DNA of 64,000 bases, taken from assembly GCA_963923955.1 (NCBI GenBank), contig OZ000552.1, forward strand, positions 806,001 through 870,000, written 5' to 3'. Made by a program: the position numbers and the translations under genes. The notes under the pieces are model-generated. The model was given only the letters and a program-made list of their open reading frames with translations. It searched no databases and was not told the DNA's origin. Below are positions 16,962 to 25,425 of the stretch, in pieces; within the stretch, counting starts at the first letter, position 1, and each line of letters starts with the position of its first letter. The stretch is from G963923955 sp963923955 (GTDB taxonomy: Bacteria; Pseudomonadota; Gammaproteobacteria; Eutrophobiales; Eutrophobiaceae).

Positions 16962-17561
16962 TCACCCGGCACTCTCCTGGACATGCCGGCGGGCCAGCTG
17001 CTTGATTTCCCGGTAACGAAAGCAATCGGTTACGTGATCATTGACCATCCCCGTGGCCTGCATGTGGGCGTAGAGAATGGTGGAACCGGCAAAGGTGAAG
17101 CCGCGTTTTTTCATGTCTTTGGCAATCAGATTAGACAGTGCTGTCGTGGCCGGGATCTCTTCCACACTCTTCCATTTATTCTGCACCGGCTTGTGCGCCA
17201 CGAATTGCCAGATGTAGCGATTGAAGGTGCCATGTTCCTTACGCACTTCGATAAAGGCCGCGGCATTGCCGATGGCGGAGCGGATCTTTTGCTCATTACG
17301 GATGATGCCCGCATTGTTTAGCAGCTGCCTGACCTTTGCCTGCCTGTAAGCGGCGACCTTGTTGAAGTCGAAGCGATCAAAGGCAACCCGATAGGCGCTG
17401 CGTTTTTTCAGGACAGTCAGCCAACTAAGCCCGGCCTGTGCGCCTTCCAAGACGAGAAATTCAAAGAGTTTTCGGTCGTTATGCATGGGCACGCCCCATT
17501 CCTTATCGTGGTATTTCATATACAAGGGATCGTCTAAGCACCATGTGCATCTCTTTTTCAT
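16962..17561 (-). CDS. tag: DNA-3-methyladenine glycosylase I
   Basis: Removes 3-methyladenine from alkylated DNA. From ATG 17561 it has 199 residues. The N-terminus KKRCTWCLDDPLYMKYHD carries the Cys and His zinc ligands and the EWGVP motif. LEGAQAGLSW is the helix-hairpin-helix catalytic region, and the C-terminal HVTDCF supplies the remaining His and Cys zinc ligands. A longer frame to 17615 has no homology. It is followed upstream on the same strand by an alpha/beta hydrolase gene 47 nt away. Confidence 0.95.
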   Translation of the reverse strand: MKKRCTWCLDDPLYMKYHDKEWGVPMHNDRKLFEFLVLEGAQAGLSWLTVLKKRSAYRVAFDRFDFNKVAAYRQAKVRQLLNNAGIIRNEQKIRSAIGNAAAFIEVRKEHGTFNRYIWQFVAHKPVQNKWKSVEEIPATTALSNLIAKDMKKRGFTFAGSTILYAHMQATGMVNDHVTDCFRYREIKQLARRHVQESAG

Positions 17562-17608
17562 GTTTTTTATCTCTCTTGGAAAATGTCCGGCGCAAGGAAC
17601 ACATTGTG

Positions 17609-18481
17609 CTAACAATATTTTTCTATAGCTCGCATGATTGATTCCAGTGTCCTGCCGGCATGCAAGTTGTTGCCGTCAAAGATATTGTGTTTGCCGCCCG
17701 GGATGAGGCGGATGTCGATATCCGCGCGCTCATTCACTTCCTCCCTGGTGATCGGCCGCACAAAATCCTCGCTGCCGAAGACCAACAGGAACGGCAGTTT
17801 TATCTCCGGCAGCAGGCGCAGGGCGGTCTTCCCGGCAACATTCACATTGTGGGCGGTTTGTACGTTTATCTTGCCCTTGAAGACATGTGGATCGGTCTCG
17901 ATCACCTCCAGCAGCGCATCATCATCGGTGATCTTGTCCGGGTTAAATGACATGAGCGGGATGTTTTTGACATAGCGTGACAGCAGCGACAGCACTGGCG
18001 CGAAGAAGCGTACCAGCGCTGAGGCGGTATGCGCCACCTTAAAGGCCGGGCTCAAGCCCACAACCAGGGCCACCCGCCGTTGGATGATGCGGTCTATGCT
18101 GGCGTGTTTGCCGCTTAATTCACTCAAAGCATGCACGACCAGGGAAAAGCCGTAGGAATAACCCATCACCACAACCGGGATGCGCTGGGGAATGTGCTCG
18201 CTCAAGGCGCGAATGATGCTGCGCCAGACCACCACGACATGCTGCCGGTAATCCGCTATCGAACAACGCGCACCAGCGCTGTAGCCGTGACCGAGCAGAT
18301 CAAAGCTTAAGATATGACAGCCTTCCCGGTTCAGCTGCTCAAAGAAGAAGGCGTGGGTGCCGGCATGGTCACGCAGGCCGTGCACAAAGACGATGGCATA
18401 GCGCGCCTTCTCGCCTTCATCCAGTCGCGCCCGATGAAAATAGTATTGCACCTCATCCGTCTGTTTTTCTTTGACATTCAT
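17609..18481 (-). CDS. Alpha/beta hydrolase, monoacylglycerol lipase/lysophospholipase-like
   Basis: 290 residues from the ATG at 18481. The order of motifs fits the serine-hydrolase fold: oxyanion HGLRDHAG, FDLLGHGYSAG, nucleophile elbow GYSYG (about 125), acid FGSEDFV, and a catalytic His in GGKHNIFDG. It resembles cytoplasmic lysophospholipase/monoglyceride lipase proteins, but the true substrate is unknown. No signal peptide. A start at 18523 is possible, but the extra residues look unlike the family. Confidence 0.8.
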   Translation of the reverse strand: MNVKEKQTDEVQYYFHRARLDEGEKARYAIVFVHGLRDHAGTHAFFFEQLNREGCHILSFDLLGHGYSAGARCSIADYRQHVVVVWRSIIRALSEHIPQRIPVVVMGYSYGFSLVVHALSELSGKHASIDRIIQRRVALVVGLSPAFKVAHTASALVRFFAPVLSLLSRYVKNIPLMSFNPDKITDDDALLEVIETDPHVFKGKINVQTAHNVNVAGKTALRLLPEIKLPFLLVFGSEDFVRPITREEVNERADIDIRLIPGGKHNIFDGNNLHAGRTLESIMRAIEKYC

Positions 18482-18628
18482 TGCCGATATTCTACTCTTC
18501 TCATTCTCAACGCAAAGAATCAATCTATCTTAAAGCCCAAGCTCTAATCCATCCTGGGCAAATTCTGCTTTAATTAAAGAAATTGCTCTATGATGTGCGC
18601 CCATGAATCGCTTTATGAATATCGCTTT

Positions 18629-19963
18629 ATGAATGATTTTGAACAATTCTGGCAATCCGCCGTTGATCTGCTCTGGGGCCTGCCCCTGGTCATATTGATC
18701 GGCGCATCGGCTATTTATTTTGCCTGGCTGTGTCGCATGCAGCCTTTTTTACGGCTGCGCCACAGCATCGAATTATTACTGGGACGGCATCGCGAGACCA
18801 GTGCGCCCGGTGAGATTTCTCATTTTCGTGCGCTCTCCTCCGCCCTGTCGGGTACCATCGGCATGGGCAATATTGCCGGCGTGGCCATTGCTATTAGCCT
18901 AGGCGGCCCCGGGGCGATCTTCTGGATGTGGGTCGCCGGCTTCTTAGGCATGTGCACCAAATTCTTTACCTGCAGCCTGGCGTGTATGTATCGGCAGGAG
19001 GATGAAGACGGCATCGCCCAAGGCGGCCCGATGCACTTCATCGAAGCCGGCCTTGGCAGGCGCTTTAGGCCGCTGGCGGTTATGTTCGCGCTCTGCGGCC
19101 TGATTGGATGCCTGCCCTTGTTCTCAGCCAACCAACTGGCCGGCATGTTACAGGTGGAATGGGGCATACCCCGCAGCATCACCGGCATCGGCGCGGCGAT
19201 CTTTGTCGGCGTGGTGATTCTGGGCGGCATCAAGCGGGTCGGCCTGATCACCTCACGCCTGGTGCCGACCATGTTCGTACTCTATCTTGTTTCAAGCATC
19301 ATTGTTATCTCCTCCAATTATGCCATCTTGCCGACCTTGTTTGCCGACATATTTCGCGCCGCCTTTGGCGGGGAGGCGCTGCTGGGCGGGGCGGCAGGTT
19401 TGACTTTCAAAGAAGTATTGGTCACCGGCGTAAAACGCGCGGTCTTCTCCAACGAGGCCGGCGTGGGCACCGAGGCGCTTGCGCACGGGGCGGCACAGAC
19501 CAAAGAGCCGGTGCGCGAAGGACTAGTCGCCATGTTAGGCCCCTTTATCGATACGCATATCGTCTGCACACTCACCGCGCTGGTCATTCTAAGCGCAGGC
19601 GTTGCGCCCGCTGACAGCGGCATCGCCATGGCGGTCAGCGCCTTTGAGAAGTCCATGCCGGCGATGGGCGGCCTGCTCTTAACGCTGGTATTTATTATGT
19701 TCGCCGTCTCAACGATGATCAGCTACTCCTATTACAGCGTAAAATGCGCCTGGTATCTATTCGGGAAAAAGACCGGCAATTATTATATCTATGTCTGCCT
19801 GTTATCCATCCCCATCGCCGCGAGTTGGAATCAGGCAACGGCGGTGAACATCATCGACGCCGCCTTCGCCCTGATGGTCATCCCCACCCTGAGCGCGACT
19901 ATTCTGCTGGCGCCTAAAGTAGTGATCGAAATGCGCGATTATTTCTCACGCAGTGGCCTGTAG
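18629..19963 (+). CDS. Sodium:alanine/glycine symporter family (AGCS) transporter
   Basis: Inner-membrane carrier with about ten hydrophobic segments. The family stretches LSGTIGMGNIAGVA, TKFFTCSLAC and VFSNEAGVGTEALAHGAA are clear. It probably imports a small neutral amino acid with sodium. 444 residues if it starts at 18629 (MNDFEQFW), which fits homologs; in-frame ATGs at 18590 and 18593 would add 12-13 residues. A perfect 14-bp tandem duplication (18607-18620 and 18621-18634) lies on the start region. No riboswitch is evident upstream. Confidence 0.92.
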   Translation: MNDFEQFWQSAVDLLWGLPLVILIGASAIYFAWLCRMQPFLRLRHSIELLLGRHRETSAPGEISHFRALSSALSGTIGMGNIAGVAIAISLGGPGAIFWMWVAGFLGMCTKFFTCSLACMYRQEDEDGIAQGGPMHFIEAGLGRRFRPLAVMFALCGLIGCLPLFSANQLAGMLQVEWGIPRSITGIGAAIFVGVVILGGIKRVGLITSRLVPTMFVLYLVSSIIVISSNYAILPTLFADIFRAAFGGEALLGGAAGLTFKEVLVTGVKRAVFSNEAGVGTEALAHGAAQTKEPVREGLVAMLGPFIDTHIVCTLTALVILSAGVAPADSGIAMAVSAFEKSMPAMGGLLLTLVFIMFAVSTMISYSYYSVKCAWYLFGKKTGNYYIYVCLLSIPIAASWNQATAVNIIDAAFALMVIPTLSATILLAPKVVIEMRDYFSRSGL

Positions 19964-20009
19964 CCCGTCCGCAGACCGTGAAGACTTTATAAGGAGCGCT
20001 GAGCTAAAT

Positions 20010-20081
20010 CAGGGCTTGCATAGAAGAGAGTTTAATTCAAATGCTGGTTTTTATCTCTCTATTGGTTAGGATAGCGCCCTG
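20010..20081 (+). promoter_or_regulatory. Nested hairpin in the leader of the DUF1538 gene
   Basis: CAGGGC (20010-20015) pairs with GCCCTG (20076-20081). Inside this, TAGAAGAGA (20021-20029) pairs with TCTCTCTA (20054-20061) with one bulged A. The structure ends 21 nt before the start codon at 20103. It could be a translational control element; it fits no riboswitch class I know and could be chance pairing. Confidence 0.3.
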
Positions 20082-20102
20082 TTTCTTCAAAGTAATTACC
20101 CG

Positions 20103-21872
20103 ATGGCCAGAGAGATCCGATTTGGCACCTATGTCCGTGAGATCAGCATGCGGCAGCGGCAACTCAGCTATAATGCGCTGGTTCCGCCCATAGAGCAGGA
20201 TGCCGTTGGCAATGAGTTGCCCTATCATGCCCCCAGATTGCGCCTGCGTGGGCTGGATATTTACAGACTAGTGCAACCATACATCAGTGTGCGGCTGTGG
20301 GAACAATTAAAAGCAGTCGTGCCGCTGGCCCTTTATCTCTTCCTGTTTCAGTTGTTGATCCTGCGGCAGGACGTTGCCGATTACTGGAGCATCATGGGCG
20401 GACTGCTGGCGGTGATCGTCGGGCTGATGCTATTTATGGAGGGCCTAAAAGTCGGCCTGATGCCCTTTGGCGAGACCATTGGTAATAGCCTGCCGAAGAA
20501 ATCCCCCCTGCCCGTTGTCCTGTTGATCGCATTCTTGCTCGGCATCGGCGTAACCTTTGCTGAGCCGGCCATCGGTGCCTTGCAGACCGCCGGTGCCATC
20601 GTCAATGTCAAGGATGCGCCGTATCTGTATGCCCTGCTCAATGACTGGGCCGGCACCCTGGTGCTCGTGGTCGGCATGGGCGTCGGGCTGGCCGCCATCC
20701 TCGGCACCTTGCGCTTCATTCACGGCTGGAGCCTAAAACCCCTGATCTTTGCGAGCGTGGTCCCAACACTGGGATTGACCATTCACATCATGCTGGACCC
20801 GGAGCTGAATAAAATACTCGGGCTGGCCTGGGACTGCGGCGCCGTCACCACAGGCCCGGTCACCGTCCCCCTGGTACTGTCCTTAGGCATCGGGATTGCA
20901 GCAGCCGCAGGCAAGGGACATTCGTCTCTGTCCGGTTTCGGCATCGTTACCTTGGCCTCGCTGTTTCCGGTTATCGGCGTTCACCTGCTGGCCATGTTCG
21001 TCGCCGAGACCACTTCTGTCGATGAGATACTGGCCGGCGCAGCAACGGCTGCTGTCATCACCGGCGCGCCGGCCTGGCCTGAGCGAACGCCCTGGCTGGA
21101 GATGCTCATGGGTGTGCGCGCCATCGTCCCCCTGGTGCTGTTTTTGTTGGTGGTGATGTATCTTATCCTGCGCGAGAAGATCTGTAACCGGCTCGCCACG
21201 ACTTATGGCATTTCGCTGTGTGTACTCGGCATTATCATCTTTAATGTGGGTTTAAGTTATGGCCTGGCAAAATTGGGCGCACAATCAGGCGGCCTGGTGC
21301 CAGCGGCATTCACGCAGATCGCCCCGGTGACGGAATCGCCCCTGTATTCATTCGGCTTAGGCCTCGTCATCGCCCTGTTGTTTGCCTGGCTGCTCGGCTT
21401 CGGTGCCACCCTGGCGGAACCGGCATTAAACGCATTAGGCTCCACTGTGGAGAACCTGAGCAACGGTGCTTTTAAAAAATCTATGTTGATGTATGCGGTC
21501 TCTCTCGGCGTGGCCTTCGGCATCGCCATCGGGGTGATGAAGATTATTTTTAACATACCCATCGCCTGGCTGCTGATCCCCGGCTATGCCTTGGCGCTAT
21601 TGCTCACGATATTCTCCACCGAGGAGTTTGTGAACATCGCCTGGGACAGCGCCGGGGTGACGACCGGGCCGGTTACGGTGCCCTTGGTGCTGGCAATGGG
21701 GCTGGGTTTTGGCGGGGCGCTGGGGGCGGTAGAGGGTTTCGGCATCCTCTCCATGGCATCCATCTGCCCGATCCTGGCGGTACTCACCACCGGCCTCTGG
21801 GTACGCTGGAAGATACGCCGCCGGCATGAAAAACAATATGAGACGATCACAAACGAGGCGCTGAGGGCATGA
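20103..21872 (+). CDS. DUF1538 multi-spanning membrane protein
   Basis: 589 residues, about 12-14 membrane segments, made of two homologous halves. Each half has a GATLAEPAL-type segment (GVTFAEPAI at about 152; GATLAEPAL at about 435) and a WDxxxVTTGPVTVPLVL segment (about 241 and 516). This pseudo-symmetry is typical of transporters with paired re-entrant elements. A soluble stretch of about 65 residues comes first. The family is known for neighbouring PII-like genes, and here two follow directly with an ATGA overlap. The likely role is a PII-gated transporter or channel; the substrate is unknown. Confidence 0.85.
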   Translation: MAREIRFGTYVREISMRQRQLSYNALVPPIEQDAVGNELPYHAPRLRLRGLDIYRLVQPYISVRLWEQLKAVVPLALYLFLFQLLILRQDVADYWSIMGGLLAVIVGLMLFMEGLKVGLMPFGETIGNSLPKKSPLPVVLLIAFLLGIGVTFAEPAIGALQTAGAIVNVKDAPYLYALLNDWAGTLVLVVGMGVGLAAILGTLRFIHGWSLKPLIFASVVPTLGLTIHIMLDPELNKILGLAWDCGAVTTGPVTVPLVLSLGIGIAAAAGKGHSSLSGFGIVTLASLFPVIGVHLLAMFVAETTSVDEILAGAATAAVITGAPAWPERTPWLEMLMGVRAIVPLVLFLLVVMYLILREKICNRLATTYGISLCVLGIIIFNVGLSYGLAKLGAQSGGLVPAAFTQIAPVTESPLYSFGLGLVIALLFAWLLGFGATLAEPALNALGSTVENLSNGAFKKSMLMYAVSLGVAFGIAIGVMKIIFNIPIAWLLIPGYALALLLTIFSTEEFVNIAWDSAGVTTGPVTVPLVLAMGLGFGGALGAVEGFGILSMASICPILAVLTTGLWVRWKIRRRHEKQYETITNEALRA

Positions 21873-22228
21873 GCCAGAAAGAGATCATTGTCTTAACCGA
21901 TGTCTCCCTCATCACCTGCGTAGTACAACGCGGGCTGGCAGAAGAAATTGTCCATGCCGCACAAGAGGCCGGCGCCCAAGGCGCCACGATCTACTTTGCC
22001 CGCGGCGAGGGCATACGCGAGAGGCTGGGGATACTGGGCTTGGCCGTAGAGGTTGAAAAGGAAATTATCGACATCATTGTCGCCAATGACCAGGTGGATC
22101 GCATCTTTGAACGCATGTACATCGCCGGCCGGTTGGATACGCCGGGCATGGGCCTGATCTATGTAACCCCCCTTGATAAGGCCGGCACCTACATCCCCCG
22201 GGAAATCGCAGAAAAACTTGGCACGTAG
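21869..22228 (+). CDS. PII-like protein 1 of the DUF1538 operon
   Basis: 119 residues with the ferredoxin-like PII fold signature: an alternating strand-helix start, EKEIIDIIVANDQVDRIFERMY in the second half (compare EIVVPDD..D) and the nucleotide-loop-like GMGLIYVTPL. The T-loop region (GEGIRERLGIL) is shorter than in GlnB and lacks the uridylylated Tyr, so control by GlnD is unlikely. The start overlaps the DUF1538 stop (ATGA), so the two proteins are probably made together and interact at the membrane. Confidence 0.75.
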   Translation: MSQKEIIVLTDVSLITCVVQRGLAEEIVHAAQEAGAQGATIYFARGEGIRERLGILGLAVEVEKEIIDIIVANDQVDRIFERMYIAGRLDTPGMGLIYVTPLDKAGTYIPREIAEKLGT

Positions 22229-22231
22229 ATC

Positions 22232-22573
22232 ATGCAGGTCAACACCCGACAGAAACTGATCACCTGCATCCTGCCCTGCGGCATCGCCTTTCCGGTCATG
22301 GAAAAACTTAAACAGGAAAAAGCCATCATCACCGCAACCATAAACTATGCGCGCGGCATGGGGAAATTAACGCCCTTGGCCTATCGCGGTGTGGGCGAGC
22401 AGACCGAGAAGGAAATATTGCAACTCGTGATCCCGGCAGAGCGCGGTGACGAAATCTTTGAATACATCTACATCACCGCAGATATCAACCGCCCGCACGG
22501 CGGCATTATCTATATGTCAACATTACAGATGGCGACCCCCTTCGTATTGCCGGACTTGCCGGGAGAGGAGTAG
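22232..22573 (+). CDS. PII-like protein 2 of the DUF1538 operon
   Basis: 113 residues. It shares with its upstream neighbour the pattern of strand, helix, ARG.G, then EKEILQLVIPAERGDEIFEYIY and GGIIYMSTL, again PII-like with a divergent T-loop. It begins 3 nt after the first gene's stop. A tandem pair of different PII-like proteins suggests either a heterotrimer or one subunit for each half of the two-domain membrane partner. The ligand (ATP/ADP, AMP or another) cannot be told from sequence. Confidence 0.72.
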   Translation: MQVNTRQKLITCILPCGIAFPVMEKLKQEKAIITATINYARGMGKLTPLAYRGVGEQTEKEILQLVIPAERGDEIFEYIYITADINRPHGGIIYMSTLQMATPFVLPDLPGEE

Positions 22574-22617
22574 CTTAAGAAAGATTAAGCACGAGTCTGT
22601 TTGGGACTTGTTTTTTT
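22573..22617 (+). terminator. Terminator region of the DUF1538-PII operon
   Basis: GCTTAA (22573-22578) pairs with TTAAGC (22585-22590). A second small stem, GAGTC (22593-22597) with GACTT (22605-22609), is followed by G and seven T (22611-22617). Placement right after the operon supports termination; the stems are weak. Confidence 0.5.
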
Positions 22618-22786
22618 AAGGCAAATAAAACAATGGCTTAACGCTATTGATAAGGGCGGTACATCCGTGCACCGCAGGAAACGCTGACTTAATTATCGTT
22701 ATCCTTCACGTAAAAAATTTGAATGAGATAGCACCTGCAAGGATACGGCAATAGACATCGCTGCCGATAAATAACTCAGAGCCGGG

Positions 22787-22950
22787 AAGTCATTCCTGCG
22801 GAAGCAGGAATCCAGTCATAGGCAAATACTGAAAACTCTGGGTTCCCGTTTTCACGGGAATGACGACAGGGGCCTCCGAGGAAACGCCGTCCCTGTCCTT
22901 GCCCGACTGCCCATTCCCCATCATTCCCGGCTTGGCTTAGGAATCAACGA
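22787..22950. repeat. Dispersed palindromic repeats before the DUF885 gene
   Basis: GTCATTCCTGC..GCAGGAATCCAG and GGTTCCCGTTTTCACGGGAATGAC face each other (22789-22866), and an ATTCCCGGCTTG..GGAATC element follows near 22923-22942. It is the same family as at 16.5-16.9 kb. The rest of the gap 22618-22990 shows no gene. Confidence 0.75.
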
Positions 22951-22991
22951 AAGTACCGGGCAATAGAAAATTACCGCTGCCGGCATAAAAC

Positions 22992-23021
22992 TTATGTTAG
23001 CGCATTATTACTTGCTATAAT
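22992..23021 (+). promoter_or_regulatory. Promoter of the DUF885 lipoprotein gene
   Basis: A perfect TATAAT at 23016-23021, about 40 nt before the start codon, with a poor TTATGT at 22992-22997 as -35 (18-nt spacer). The -10 is convincing and the -35 is not. Confidence 0.45.
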
Positions 23022-23061
23022 TTCTATCGCGCACTAAACAGACATCCAAGGTAACCTCACT

Positions 23062-24903
23062 ATGAGAAATATGCTAAAACCCCTATCTACTGTTATCACG
23101 CTGGCGCTGGTATTGGCTGCCTGTGACCGGCCTGAGGAGGCCGTGCAGCAAGATGCTGCCGAGCAAACATCGCAAACGGAAAACGAGCGCTATTATGCCT
23201 TTGTCGATGATGCGTTCAACGAGGCGGTTGATCGCTCCCCTTCCTTTCAGGCCTTTCTCGGCATCAAGAAAGACATTACGGAATGGGATGATAATTCCGA
23301 GGCCCGCGCCTTGGAAGATCATGAGATTGACAAACGCAATCTGGCGCAGCTTGCAAAGATTAATTATGCGGCCTTAGATGAGAACGCCAAGCTGAGTTAC
23401 GCCCTTTTCAAACAGGAAACCGAGCGCAGCATCCGTGAATTTGCTTACCGCGACCACACCTATCCGGTAAACACGATGTTTGGTACGCATACCCAAACGC
23501 CTGTCTTCCTGATGAACTTTCACCGCATTGATAACGTTGAGGACGCCGAGGCCTTTATCATGCGCATTGATGGCGTGGGCGCGCTGTTTGACCAGTTGAT
23601 TGTCAGTCTCAAGCGCCGCCAGGAGGCCGGTATTGTGCCGCCGAAATTCGTCTTCCCCATCGTGTTGTCAGCAACCCGCAATGTGATCAGCGGGGCACCG
23701 TTCACGGCCACCGGATCGGACAGCCCCGTCTTTGCCAACTTCAAGCAGAAGGTAGATAAACTCAACCTGCCTACTGCTGAGAAAGCGGCGCTGATTGCCA
23801 AGGCGGAAACTGCACTCACCACCACCTTCAAACCGGCTTATGAAAAGCTGATCGCCTTTCTTGAGGAACAGGAAAAAATCGCCAACACGGATGACGGCGT
23901 GTGGAAACTCCCGGACGGTGCGGCTTTCTACAACACCATGCTCAAGCGGCATACGACCACAGACCTGAGCGCCGAGGAAATTCATCAGATCGGCCTTGAT
24001 AATGTGGCGCGCATCCATGACGAAATGCGCGCGATCATGCGCCAGGTCGGTTTTGAGGGCTCGCTACAGGATTTCTTCGTCTTCATGCGTGATGATGAGG
24101 CGTTTTATTATCCGAATACGGATGCAGGGCGCGCGGAATATCTTGCCGCCACGACCGCTCTGGTTGATGCAATGCGCGCCAAGATCCCGGCGTATTTTGG
24201 CCTGTTGCCGCAAGCGGAAATAGAAGTCAAGCGCGTGGAGCCTTTCCGTGAACGCTCCTCAGGCAAGGCCTTTTATCAGTCGCCGAGCCAGGACGGCACC
24301 CGCCCCGGCCGCTATTATGTCAACCTCTACGACATGCGGCAGATGCCGAAATATCAACTGGAAGCGCTCGCTATCCATGAGGGCATTCCGGGCCACCACA
24401 TGGAGCGCTCCATCACGCAGGAGTTGGATGGTATCCCCATGTTCCAAAAGTACACCGGCTTCACGGCCTTCATAGAAGGCTGGGCGCTGTACACCGAAAT
24501 GCTGGGCAAAGATATGGGTTTCTACACCGACCCCTACTCGGACTTTGGCCGTCTGGCGATGGAATTGTGGCGCGCCTGCCGCCTGGTGGTGGACACGGGT
24601 CTGCATGCCATGCAGTGGCCGCGTGAGCGAGCCATCCAATACTTGCTGGACAATACGCCCAACCCGGAAGATGACATCATCAACGCCGTCAATCGTTATA
24701 TCGTGATGCCGGGCCAGGCCACCGCTTACCTGATTGGCAAGATCAAAATTCACGAACTGCGCGAATGGGCGCGCGCCGAGTTGGGTGAGGATTTCGACAT
24801 CAAAGGTTTCCATGACGAAGTGCTGCGCCACGGGCCGGTGCCGCTCAATATTCTGGAGGACAACATCCGGGCCTGGGCGGCGGGACAGCGGGATGCTGCC
24901 TAA
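23062..24903 (+). CDS. DUF885 family putative metallopeptidase, lipoprotein
   Basis: 613 residues. The start MRNMLKPLSTVITLALVLAAC has a lipobox (LAAC, Cys about 21), so the protein is a lipid-anchored envelope protein. The HEGIPGHH motif (about 439-446) followed by EGWALY (about 472) is the family's zinc-peptidase-like signature. The family is widespread in TonB-receptor-rich proteobacteria, and peptide substrates are presumed but not defined. Its own promoter lies upstream; it is monocistronic by position. Confidence 0.88.
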   Translation: MRNMLKPLSTVITLALVLAACDRPEEAVQQDAAEQTSQTENERYYAFVDDAFNEAVDRSPSFQAFLGIKKDITEWDDNSEARALEDHEIDKRNLAQLAKINYAALDENAKLSYALFKQETERSIREFAYRDHTYPVNTMFGTHTQTPVFLMNFHRIDNVEDAEAFIMRIDGVGALFDQLIVSLKRRQEAGIVPPKFVFPIVLSATRNVISGAPFTATGSDSPVFANFKQKVDKLNLPTAEKAALIAKAETALTTTFKPAYEKLIAFLEEQEKIANTDDGVWKLPDGAAFYNTMLKRHTTTDLSAEEIHQIGLDNVARIHDEMRAIMRQVGFEGSLQDFFVFMRDDEAFYYPNTDAGRAEYLAATTALVDAMRAKIPAYFGLLPQAEIEVKRVEPFRERSSGKAFYQSPSQDGTRPGRYYVNLYDMRQMPKYQLEALAIHEGIPGHHMERSITQELDGIPMFQKYTGFTAFIEGWALYTEMLGKDMGFYTDPYSDFGRLAMELWRACRLVVDTGLHAMQWPRERAIQYLLDNTPNPEDDIINAVNRYIVMPGQATAYLIGKIKIHELREWARAELGEDFDIKGFHDEVLRHGPVPLNILEDNIRAWAAGQRDAA

Positions 24904-25094
24904 GGCCTTCTCCGACCGATGCGCCTGAGAAACAGACAACGTAAAGGCGTCAAGCCATCCCCGGCTTGACTAAATAGGCAGGCTATACCCGATATGGGGG
25001 CAGGTATTCACAAGTTCGTGGACGGCTGCAATAACACTCGCTTCTTCTTTTGAACGCTTTGAAGCGTCGGCGAAAAAAAAGAAAAAGCCGAGGT

Positions 25095-25412
25095 TCAAAT
25101 ACTAATTCGCCCTTTCAGGATGTCTTTGAACATTACCCAGTCGCCAAGCAGGCTGTAGAGCGGGTATTTGAAGGTCGCCGGCCGGTTTTTTTCATAGAAG
25201 AAATGGCCGGCCCAGGCAAAGCCATAGCCGACTACTGGTAAAAATATCAGGGACAGCCAGTTAAAGGTGAACAAGGCGTAGAAAAGAAGAAGCACTACCA
25301 GGGAGGAACCGATGAAATGCAGCCGGCGACAGATTCTATTTTGATGTTCGCTCAGATAATAAGGATAGAAGTCTTTGAATGATTCGAAGCGATGGTTGTT
25401 TTCCGGCACCAT
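25095..25412 (-). CDS. DUF962 (Mpo1-like) membrane protein
   Basis: 105 residues with the family pattern FESFKDFYPYYLSEHQN...RRLHFIG at the start, two or three membrane segments (about 35-70) and the GHFFYEKNRPATF..P motif. Yeast Mpo1 is an Fe(II) dioxygenase for 2-hydroxy fatty acid alpha-oxidation and shares this fold; the conserved His residues (H23, H32, H69) fit such a site. Function in bacteria is little known. It lies 13 nt downstream of a Rieske oxygenase gene on the same strand and is probably cotranscribed. Confidence 0.82.
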   Translation of the reverse strand: MVPENNHRFESFKDFYPYYLSEHQNRICRRLHFIGSSLVVLLLFYALFTFNWLSLIFLPVVGYGFAWAGHFFYEKNRPATFKYPLYSLLGDWVMFKDILKGRISI

Positions 25413-25425
25413 TACCAGGCCCTAC

